Shown here in pieces: positions 1 through 5,349 of a stretch of DNA of 7,586 nt. The DNA comes from Saprospiraceae bacterium (GTDB taxonomy: Bacteria > Bacteroidota > Bacteroidia > Chitinophagales > Saprospiraceae). A program made the translations under genes and the position numbers. Numbering within the stretch: the stretch's first letter is position 1; each line of letters starts with the position of its first letter. The stretch spans positions 1 through 7,586 of the forward strand of contig SLDF01000195.1 in NCBI GenBank assembly GCA_007125435.1, given 5' to 3'. The notes under the pieces were generated by a model. It made no database searches and was not told the DNA's origin. It saw only the letters and a list, made by a program, of their open reading frames with translations.

Positions 1-613
1 AAGAAGTTTATTTTTAATGGCAAGTATTAATGAATTTATTTTTAAAAAATATTTTCAGAAGCGCTCAACATCATACCCTATCGTATTAGGGATGGCAAAA
101 ATAAACGACTGCCCCGTCATAATGTTAACTTTCGATCAACTTTTTTTCATAAAAATATTAATATATCTTTTTGATGATATAAACACTCTTGATAAACAGA
201 GGCGTAGGATAATTTAATCTCTAAAAAATATTTCCAAGTCCATATTAAGAAACAGCTATGAGAAAAATTATGTGTCTGTATTTTCAGAGATTTCACACTT
301 ACAGTCTCTGTACAATAACATTAGCCCCCCTTCCCTAGTCTTGCATCAGCGATGTGTAAGGGTGGCGACGTCAGGAGCCAGACTCGGCGCAGCGATAGCG
401 AAGCAGAGGCCGAACGAATAGTGAGCCCTGGAACGTAGCGACCCGACGACGACAGGAGGAGGGTGATGCCCAAAACCATAAATGCAAAAGCATGTGTGCA
501 GCCTACTTACGTAGTCCCCGATTTGGAACTTTATAATTCAAACTTCAGTTAACACTTATTAGTATTTCATAGTTTTAGAGCAGTTTTTATACAGGAACTT
601 TAATCACAGATAA
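1..613. other. Intergenic region, A/T-rich then GC-rich palindromic island
   Basis: No gene is convincing here. Positions 1-320 are strongly A/T-rich; the one short open frame (17-217, plus strand) has low-complexity Phe/Ile/Lys composition and no recognisable family. A small inverted repeat CCCTA/TAGGG lies at 76-80 and 87-91, and another, CAGAGA/TCTCTG, at 285-290 and 305-310. Composition then switches abruptly to GC-rich at about 325-471 (described separately) and back to A/T-rich before the antitoxin gene. A weak -7-like box, TAgtTTTa (570-577, one mismatch to TAnnTTTG), may belong to the toxin-antitoxin operon, but no -33 TTG is evident. Confidence 0.6.
325..471. repeat. GC-rich nested inverted-repeat element A (REP-like?)
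   Basis: This island is about 63% GC over 361-420, inside an A/T-rich intergenic region. It contains a nested series of complementary arms: GCATCA 343-348 with TGATGC 464-469; GGGT 360-363 with ACCC 441-444; ACGT 368-371 with ACGT 433-436; CCAG 378-381 with CTGG 428-431; TCGGC 384-388 with GCCGA 409-413. All five are correctly nested, which suggests one long cruciform or RNA stem around a 20-base loop. Its right end also has a short hairpin, GGG-TGATG-CCC (461-471). Bacteroidota genomes carry dispersed GC-rich intergenic repeats of this general look. Assignment to such a family is an inference because only the window is visible. Confidence 0.45.
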
Positions 614-847
614 ATGAAAATACAGGTCATACAAGATAGTAAAGGTATAGCCACCGGAGTGTATATCCCGATGAGCGAATGGAGACAACTAAAGAAACAG
701 TATAAGGAATTGGAAGCTCTAGAATATCAAGAACCAACTAAAGATCAGCTTTTACTTGAGCTCAAGGAAGCAGTGAACGAGCTTAAACAAGTCGAACTAG
801 GCAAATTGAAAGCCCGTCCTGCAAAAGAGCTACTTGATGAGCTATAA
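614..847 (+). CDS. Type II toxin-antitoxin system antitoxin (small, Phd-like pattern)
   Basis: This 77-residue acidic/basic protein is encoded directly upstream of a RelE/ParE-like toxin, the usual antitoxin-first order. Residues about 1-33 read like short beta strands followed by a helix: 'GVYIPMSEWRQLKK' resembles the second half of Phd/YefM folds, where a strand leads into a 'S-x-E-x-Y/W-x-x-L' helix. Residues about 35-77 are highly charged and probably helical, fitting a toxin-wrapping tail. A classic full-length Phd N-terminus is not present, so family membership is uncertain. The ATG at 614 follows an A-rich leader without a Shine-Dalgarno sequence. Its stop codon lies inside the toxin gene, so the pair is probably translationally coupled. 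It would neutralise the toxin and may repress the shared promoter; both roles are inferred from the gene pairing. Confidence 0.72.
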   Translation: MKIQVIQDSKGIATGVYIPMSEWRQLKKQYKELEALEYQEPTKDQLLLELKEAVNELKQVELGKLKARPAKELLDEL

Positions 848-1163
848 TATTTCTTCTATACCGCTTTTTGATAAACAAGCAAAGCGGCTGGCAAAGAAAT
901 ACCCTTCGCTGAAGAAAGACTTGTCTGAGCTTATAGAAAAGCTCATGAATAAACCTGAGTATGGAATTGCACTTGGTAATAACTTCTATAAAATTCGACT
1001 AGCCATTACCTCTAAAACAAAGGGAAAGTCAGGCGGTGCAAGAATCATTACATACATAAAAATAGCTCACAAAACCGTGTATCTTGCTTCTATCTATGAT
1101 AAGTCTGAAAAAAGTACAATTACAGACAAGGAACTTGAACAGATTTTTAAACTGATCTCATAG
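837..1163 (+). CDS. RelE/ParE-family toxin (probable ribosome-dependent mRNA interferase)
   Basis: This 108-residue basic protein matches the RelE/ParE toxin superfamily. It begins with 'F-D-K-Q-A-K-R-L-A-K-K-Y-P-S-L' (residues 11-25), then a helical hairpin. 'NNFYKIRLAI' (49-58) comes next, followed by the characteristic 'GKSGGARIITY' (63-73) and 'YLASIYDKSEKS' (82-93). In this family the conserved Arg, Lys and Tyr residues on the beta sheet mediate RNA cleavage; Arg54, Arg69, Tyr87 and Lys89 are the visible candidates. The family also contains gyrase-directed ParE toxins, and sequence alone does not settle the target. The frame is open from a TTG at 834, but the ATG at 837 is the better start. 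It gives an 11-base overlap with the antitoxin (837-847), typical of coupled toxin-antitoxin pairs. No truncation is visible, so the toxin looks intact. Confidence 0.85.
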   Translation: MSYNISSIPLFDKQAKRLAKKYPSLKKDLSELIEKLMNKPEYGIALGNNFYKIRLAITSKTKGKSGGARIITYIKIAHKTVYLASIYDKSEKSTITDKELEQIFKLIS

Positions 1164-1579
1164 CAAGACGTGTAAAACACATTGATCTTTTTTTATTCAA
1201 AATCAAATAGCTGCTGGAGACCAATAGATCAATCAATCCTTTAACTATTAAGTGTATGGTCATGCGGATTTTTAATTTGAATCTAAATGCTGCAATGAAT
1301 ATATAAAGAATACCATTGACAAAACTAAGGCAGAGCTCTTATTGAAGATAACATCCATCAGTTGCCATTAATTAAAAACCACTAATCATAACATTCATTT
1401 TCACTGAAGTATCTACTATTGATGTGTAATATATTTGTTGGAAGACATAAGAACATTTACTATATTAATGAAGCCTAGGAAGATGCATGCATGAAGCAAA
1501 AAAGCAGGCCTAAAGCACCATCTGTTTTGGTTTTTCTATACATTTGCCATGCATTTAAAAACACAATTATACTTAGTCA
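1164..1579. other. Intergenic region between toxin gene and serC
   Basis: This 416-base A/T-rich stretch has no supported gene. Just after the toxin stop there is a weak GTGT-aaa-ACAC hairpin (1170-1180) and, 7 bases on, a run of seven T (1188-1194); this could be a poor terminator. An 8-base inverted repeat, ATTGATCT (1181-1188) with AGATCAAT (1226-1233), spans 37 bases. A perfect 10-base palindrome ATGCATGCAT sits at 1483-1492. Two exact TAnnTTTG boxes occur (1430-1437 and 1539-1546); the second is well placed for serC. Confidence 0.6.
1539..1546 (+). promoter_or_regulatory. Probable serC promoter, Bacteroidetes -7 box
   Basis: TACATTTG matches the Bacteroidetes sigma-ABfr -7 consensus TAnnTTTG exactly. 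It lies 33 bases before the serC ATG, which would give a leader of roughly 25-30 bases. No TTG is seen at the expected -33 spacing (17-23 bases upstream), so the call rests on the -7 box and its position. A second exact box (TATATTTG, 1430-1437) lies further upstream and could be an alternative or chance match. Confidence 0.45.
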
Positions 1580-2650
1580 ATGAAAGTACATAATTTTTCT
1601 GCGGGTCCGGCTATTTTACCAAGGTCAGTTTTTGAAGCTGCAAGTCAAGCATGTTTAGACTTTAATGGCTCAGGTCTGTCAATTTTAGAAATTTCGCACA
1701 GATCACCGGAGTTTACGACAGTCATGGCTGAAGCTGAAAGTCTGACACGTGAGCTCCTTAATGTCGACGACGACTATGCCGTATTATTTCTAACAGGTGG
1801 TGCCAGTAGCCAGTTTTTTATGGTTCCATTGAATTTGCTCAATGAAGAAGACAAGGCATCTTATGTCAATACCGGATCCTGGTCTACAAAAGCTATAAAA
1901 GAAGCTAAAGCATATGGTCAGATCAGTGAAGTCGCATCATCTAAGGACAAAAACTTCAACTTTATCCCAAAAGGATTTGATATACCCCAAGACAGTAAAT
2001 ATCTGCACATCACTTCTAATAACACGATCTATGGAACAGCCTTCAGTGAGTTTCCGGAGACAGAAGTACCTTTGATAGCGGACATGTCTTCTGATTTTCT
2101 CAGCAGGCCTGTGGATGTATCCCGCTTTGATCTTATCTATGCCGGTGCACAGAAGAATTTAGGTCCGGCCGGTGTTACCGTAGTTATAGTCAAGAAGAGT
2201 ATTGTAGGAAAAGTTGAAAGACAAATTCCCACAATGCTGAATTACCAAACACATATTGACAAGGGGTCAATGTTCAATACACCTCCTGTCTTCCCCATAT
2301 TTGTAAGTATGCTGACGATGAAATGGGTAAAAGATAATGGTGGACTTGAGGGGATGGCCAAGCGAAATGCTGCTAAGGCCCAACTAATCTATGATGAAAT
2401 AGATAGAAACAGCTTATTTACCGGAACTGCTGAAAAAGAAGATAGATCCCTGATGAATGTGACTTTTGTGATGACTAGAGAAGGGCTTGATGAAGCCTTC
2501 TTGTCTCTTGCAAAGGAAAATAATATTAGCGGGATCAAGGGTCATAGGTCAGTGGGTGGATTCAGAGCTTCTATATATAATGCAATGGCGCCAGAGAGTG
2601 TACAAGCACTGGTGGACATCATGCAGCGTTTTGAAAAGCAATATGGCTAA
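1580..2650 (+). CDS. serC: Phosphoserine aminotransferase
   Basis: SerC is a cytoplasmic PLP-dependent aminotransferase that converts 3-phosphohydroxypyruvate plus glutamate to 3-phosphoserine. It can also act on the analogous phosphohydroxythreonine intermediate of pyridoxal phosphate synthesis. The 356-residue protein is full length for the family. It starts with the hallmark 'NFSAGPA' (residues 5-11), followed by 'ISHRSPEF' (38-45), the PLP-phosphate region 'LTGGASSQF' (71-79), 'HITSNNTIYGT' (143-153), and 'ADMSSDFLSRP' (167-177). The PLP-binding lysine is Lys192 in 'YAGAQKNLGPAG', and the substrate-binding 'GHRSVGGFRAS' lies near the C-terminus. The ATG at 1580 places the N-terminal motif correctly and follows a likely -7 promoter box. 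The neighbour usual in many Bacteroidota, serA, is absent here. Instead a metallopeptidase gene overlaps its last 8 bases. Confidence 0.97.
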   Translation: MKVHNFSAGPAILPRSVFEAASQACLDFNGSGLSILEISHRSPEFTTVMAEAESLTRELLNVDDDYAVLFLTGGASSQFFMVPLNLLNEEDKASYVNTGSWSTKAIKEAKAYGQISEVASSKDKNFNFIPKGFDIPQDSKYLHITSNNTIYGTAFSEFPETEVPLIADMSSDFLSRPVDVSRFDLIYAGAQKNLGPAGVTVVIVKKSIVGKVERQIPTMLNYQTHIDKGSMFNTPPVFPIFVSMLTMKWVKDNGGLEGMAKRNAAKAQLIYDEIDRNSLFTGTAEKEDRSLMNVTFVMTREGLDEAFLSLAKENNISGIKGHRSVGGFRASIYNAMAPESVQALVDIMQRFEKQYG

Positions 2651-3407
2651 TCAGATCATGTTTAACTTCAAAAAAAAGGCTTACAAGGAGATTGTCAAAG
2701 ACCCATCTATTCCATTTGATATTCATGTGTATCATGAGCGGAGAAACAATGTGAGAATCTCAATGCTCAAGACAAAGGTAAATCTACGTCTACCAATTGT
2801 ATTTTCTGCCTCTCAGAGAGAACATTATTTACAGTATGCTGTAGAATGGACTAAGAAAAAACTCAAACAGACACCTCACGCCAGCCCTCAAAATGACAAA
2901 GTTTATAAAGATGGAGACGTCATTCATGTCTACGGTATGGAATTTAAGGTTTCCATCAGCGAAGTCGAAAATAGAAAGATGGCGAATGCCGCCATTGACA
3001 ATTACAAGATAGAAATGACGCTTCCGCGGTACTGGTCAAAGGAAGATAAAGATAAAGCTGCAAGAGATATGGTGAGGAAATTACTATGTCGTCAGTTTCA
3101 GCCTGTGCTTGAAAATAGAGTCCGACAATTAAATGCTCAGTATTTCAATAAGCACATTAACGCTGTAAAGCTGAAATACAATGTCAGTAATTGGGGGTCT
3201 TGCTCTAAAAAATGCAATGTCAACTTATCTCTGAGGTTGTTATTTGCTCCTGATCACGTCATCGACTATGTCATCATACACGAGCTCTCCCATCTCATTG
3301 AAATGAACCACTCAGATCGATTTTGGAAAGTTGTCGAGGAGATTGACCCCGACTACAGATCAAAAGAAAAGTGGCTAAAGGATAATGCTCATACCTCATT
3401 TGTTTAG
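2643..3407 (+). CDS. YgjP-like (DUF45) M48-type zinc metallopeptidase
   Basis: This predicted soluble zinc-dependent metallopeptidase of the YgjP/DUF45 group has 254 residues from the chosen start. The diagnostic C-terminal block contains 'NWGSCS' (183-188), a helix-rich segment, then 'HELSHLIEMNH' (213-223). His213 and His217 are zinc ligands, Glu214 the catalytic base and His223 the likely third ligand, followed by the family-typical 'SDRFWKVV'. There is no signal peptide or membrane segment. The frame is open back to about 2487 inside serC, but that extension is only serC read in another frame. The ATG at 2643 gives an ATGGCTAA overlap with the serC stop, typical of translational coupling; Met at 2658 is an alternative. 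The natural substrate of this family is not established, so a link to serine metabolism is only positional. Its stop lies 2 bases from the end of the oppositely oriented gene. Confidence 0.88.
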   Translation: MANQIMFNFKKKAYKEIVKDPSIPFDIHVYHERRNNVRISMLKTKVNLRLPIVFSASQREHYLQYAVEWTKKKLKQTPHASPQNDKVYKDGDVIHVYGMEFKVSISEVENRKMANAAIDNYKIEMTLPRYWSKEDKDKAARDMVRKLLCRQFQPVLENRVRQLNAQYFNKHINAVKLKYNVSNWGSCSKKCNVNLSLRLLFAPDHVIDYVIIHELSHLIEMNHSDRFWKVVEEIDPDYRSKEKWLKDNAHTSFV

Positions 3408-3409
3408 GC

Positions 3410-3817
3410 TCATTTTATCATTACACCTTTCCTTTCTACTATGGGTATCTGAGTGAAGTTGACGGATTCTATGCTTCCTTTGACGAATACATATTTCTTA
3501 TCGTACAAATAATTGTTGATACTGAAGCTCACAAAGAACTCATGTACGAGATCAAACAACTTCGTCTGGATAGATTCAATGACAACAGAAGTCCTGGCAG
3601 GAATAGCCTCGTAGTAATACCTTAATGTGGATGTCTTGACATCTTCACGCTTCCTTTTCCCATAGCCTTTGCTATTGACTATGACATTGCGAATTGGCTG
3701 ATCTTTCAAGTTGATGAGGTGTACCTGCCAAAGCTCTTCCTCCTCAGAAGATTGGAATGGCGGCACTATGGCTATAGCAATATCCTCTACTTTTCTTATT
3801 GGAATGTCTTTCAGCAT
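3410..3817 (-). CDS. Conserved Bacteroidota protein of unknown function, last gene of the lipB unit
   Basis: This 135-residue soluble protein has no signal peptide or membrane helix. It appears to be an all-beta domain: hydrophobic strands alternate with charged turns ('DIAIAIVPP', 'LWQVHLINLKDQPIRNVIVNSKGYG', 'YYYEAIPARTSVVIESI', 'HEFFVSFSIN', 'LYDKKYVFVKGSI', 'IVERKGVMI', broken here at the turns). I recognise it as resembling a small protein widespread in Bacteroidota that databases often label hypothetical or, apparently wrongly, 'phenylalanyl-tRNA synthetase subunit alpha'. It has none of the class II synthetase motifs and is far too short to be PheS. It follows lipB by 42 bases on the same strand and is probably co-transcribed. 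The ATG at 3817 is the only sensible start. No function can be assigned. Confidence 0.8.
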   Translation of the reverse strand: MLKDIPIRKVEDIAIAIVPPFQSSEEEELWQVHLINLKDQPIRNVIVNSKGYGKRKREDVKTSTLRYYYEAIPARTSVVIESIQTKLFDLVHEFFVSFSINNYLYDKKYVFVKGSIESVNFTQIPIVERKGVMIK

Positions 3818-3859
3818 ATAGTTATAACAATAGTAATATCATTATTGATGAGTAAACAT

Positions 3860-4636
3860 CTAAATATTTGTACTTAGCAAGTATGGCTTACCATCTCTTG
3901 TCTTAACTTGGAACACTTCTGAAAAATGATGGACCACAGCATCCTTGACTTCTTCTACAGATACTTTTTGGCTCGTGAGGTCATTCAGATTACAGACTGT
4001 CCTATCCGGGTCATTAATCCCACATGGTACGATATAAGAAAACGGTGTCAAATCATTCTCTATGTTGAAAGCAAATCCATGCATGCTGACCCATCTGCTG
4101 AGGTGCACGCCAATCGCGCAAATCTTCCGACGGTGAGGTGCTGAACCTGTTGTTACCCAAACACCGGTATAATCCTTTTCTCTATAGCCTTCAATACCAT
4201 AGTCAGCCAATACTCTGATGACTACTTCTTCAAGACAACGCACATATTTATGTACATCAGTAAAAAAATCATCGAGATCCAGGATTGGATAACCAACTAG
4301 CTGACCGGGTCCATGATAAGTAATATCTCCTCCCCTATTAATTTTATTGAACACAATGCCTTTATCATGCAGCTCTCCTTCATCCAGTAAGACATTAGAT
4401 TCTTTACCACTTTTACCCAGTGTAAATACGGGGTTGTGCTCACAGAGTAAAAGGTAATGTGCATATTTATCTCCATCAAGCAGTGTTGCCCTGTACTCGG
4501 CCTCTCGCTTTCTCTTGATCAAATGCTTGTGCAAGGTTGTCTGATAACCCCAGGCATCATTATAATCTATGGCGCCCAGATCCTGCACCTCTAACACCTT
4601 TTCATCTTTATCCGATAAGTGGCTTTCAGAAGACAA
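3860..4636 (-). CDS. lipB: Octanoyl-[acyl-carrier-protein]:protein N-octanoyltransferase
   Basis: LipB transfers octanoate from acyl carrier protein to the lipoyl-domain lysine of 2-oxoacid dehydrogenases and the glycine cleavage H protein, the first step of lipoate assembly before LipA. Signatures are 'RGGDITYHGPGQLVGYPI' (residues 101-118), 'KICAIGVHLSRWVSMHGFAFN' split around Lys171 and His186, and 'VPCGI' with the catalytic Cys205. Lys171 and Cys205 form the catalytic dyad. The 258-residue length is slightly longer than usual because of the N-terminal extension. No ATG precedes the conserved domain: the frame from the upstream stop (4673-4675) onward has its first ATG at Met185. The start must therefore be non-ATG: TTG at 4636 (used here) or GTG at 4597, which would begin four residues before 'QDLG'. 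It lies 11 bases after the CBS gene, in one leftward unit. Confidence 0.95.
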   Translation of the reverse strand: MSSESHLSDKDEKVLEVQDLGAIDYNDAWGYQTTLHKHLIKRKREAEYRATLLDGDKYAHYLLLCEHNPVFTLGKSGKESNVLLDEGELHDKGIVFNKINRGGDITYHGPGQLVGYPILDLDDFFTDVHKYVRCLEEVVIRVLADYGIEGYREKDYTGVWVTTGSAPHRRKICAIGVHLSRWVSMHGFAFNIENDLTPFSYIVPCGINDPDRTVCNLNDLTSQKVSVEEVKDAVVHHFSEVFQVKTRDGKPYLLSTNI

Positions 4637-4647
4637 AAGAATGTGCT

Positions 4648-5067
4648 TTATTGAAGTAAATGTTTGATAATATCAGTTGTGGTCACTATACCGACACATT
4701 GCCATTCATCACTTGCATCTACCACCGGTAAAGCATGAAATTCTTCGCTAGCAAATATCTCTGCAACAGTTTTGATGGTATCTGTATCTTTTACAACCCT
4801 TAAGTTACCCGACATCACTTGCTCTAATGAAAGCATCTCAAGAATGGCCTCATCTGCTGAACTTTGATTGTCCATCAAAGCTCCAAATGTCAATCTATTG
4901 ATATCTGTCCGACTCACAATACCAATTAACTGATTGCCCTTTGAAACAGGTATGTGTCGTATTTTCTTCGATGACATGATCTCTACAACTTCTGACAGTT
5001 TTGTATCCACTTGTACCTGGATCACCGTATCGGTCATTATCTCTCTTACTGCTTTATTCAATTCCAT
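4648..5067 (-). CDS. Two-CBS-domain protein
   Basis: This 139-residue cytoplasmic protein consists almost entirely of a CBS pair, the module that binds adenosyl nucleotides (AMP, ATP, SAM and similar) and usually regulates a partner. The first CBS motif covers about residues 10-60, with 'IRHIPVSKGNQLIGIVSRTDI' split around 'GIVSRTDI' (49-56). The second covers about 84-139, with 'FHALPVVD' (110-117) and 'GIVTTTDI' (126-133). The repeated 'G-I-V-x-x-T-D-I' segments contain the Ser/Thr and Asp that typically contact the ribose. There is no attached catalytic, channel or DNA-binding domain. The frame is open to a TTG at 5088, but that codon lies inside the predicted -7 box. The ATG at 5067 is therefore preferred, with a very short leader. 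As the first gene of the lipB unit, its partner is unknown; a link to lipoate metabolism is speculative. Confidence 0.9.
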   Translation of the reverse strand: MELNKAVREIMTDTVIQVQVDTKLSEVVEIMSSKKIRHIPVSKGNQLIGIVSRTDINRLTFGALMDNQSSADEAILEMLSLEQVMSGNLRVVKDTDTIKTVAEIFASEEFHALPVVDASDEWQCVGIVTTTDIIKHLLQ

Positions 5068-5085
5068 ATTCTTGTTTTTTCTATG

Positions 5086-5093
5086 CAAATATA
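5086..5093 (-). promoter_or_regulatory. Probable CBS-lipB promoter, Bacteroidetes -7 box
   Basis: Read on the minus strand the sequence is TATATTTG, an exact TAnnTTTG match, 18 bases before the CBS ATG at 5067. Transcription would then start roughly 5-8 bases downstream of the box, giving a leader of about a dozen bases. A TTG at -33 is not seen; instead the inverted repeat at 5103-5129 covers that position. Confidence 0.45.
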
Positions 5094-5102
5094 TGTAAAA
5101 GC

Positions 5103-5136
5103 AGAGTCATGTTTCATTATGTTGACTCTTATCAAC
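5103..5136. repeat. Overlapping inverted repeats behind the CBS-lipB promoter (operator candidate)
   Basis: AGAGTCA (5103-5109) and TGACTCT (5123-5129) form a perfect 7-base inverted repeat with a 13-base spacer. A second inverted repeat, GTTGA (5121-5125) with TCAAC (5132-5136), shares the TGA core of the right arm. The first lies from about 10 to 36 bases upstream of the minus-strand -7 box, where a repressor or activator site would affect transcription. No regulator gene is seen in the window. Confidence 0.35.
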
Positions 5137-5241
5137 CTATAAAGTGATCACAATTATTTATATAATCATTTTATAAAGGTCGGTCAGTTACCCCATTCCA
5201 AACAACTTCTGATTTCATTTTATCATATTAAGACTTATTTT

Positions 5242-5249
5242 TAAATTTG
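5242..5249 (+). promoter_or_regulatory. Possible promoter of the hydrolase-ureohydrolase unit, -7 box
   Basis: TAAATTTG is an exact TAnnTTTG match on the plus strand. It lies about 100 bases before the hydrolase ATG at 5350, implying a leader of roughly 95 bases. No TTG at -33 is visible. In an A/T-rich region an exact 6-position match can arise by chance, so confidence is limited. Confidence 0.3.
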
Positions 5250-5349
5250 CTTGCGTTTTGGATTGAGATCAATCAGGATGCATTACTTTCTACTAACCTA
5301 TAAGTTGAAAGTATTCGTTAACAAAATTCAATTTATAATAGTTAAGTAA

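Larger units (their letters stand above)
5068..5349. promoter_or_regulatory. Divergent control region between the CBS-lipB unit and the hydrolase-ureohydrolase unit
   Basis: This A/T-rich divergent region has an exact minus-strand -7 box at 5086-5093 and an exact plus-strand -7 box at 5242-5249. Inverted repeats lie behind the minus-strand promoter: AGAGTCA 5103-5109 with TGACTCT 5123-5129, and GTTGA 5121-5125 with TCAAC 5132-5136. No coding sequence is seen between 5089 and 5349. Confidence 0.5.

Noticed and set aside
17..217. 66-codon open frame on the plus strand
   Set aside because: Low-complexity A/T-driven composition, no family resemblance and no linked gene; most likely chance.
1170..1194. 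Intrinsic terminator after the toxin gene
   Set aside because: The stem is only 4 base pairs and is separated from the T run by 7 bases; noted as weak in the intergenic entry but not called.
2487..2642. Extended N-terminus for the metallopeptidase inside serC
   Set aside because: It is serC read in a shifted frame; the family domain begins after 2643, where an ATG overlaps the serC stop.
3926..4144. Plus-strand open frame within lipB
   Set aside because: Shadow of the strongly supported lipB gene; no independent family signature.
5068..5088. TTG start seven codons upstream of the CBS protein ATG
   Set aside because: The TTG falls within the predicted minus-strand -7 box, so it would probably not be in the transcript.
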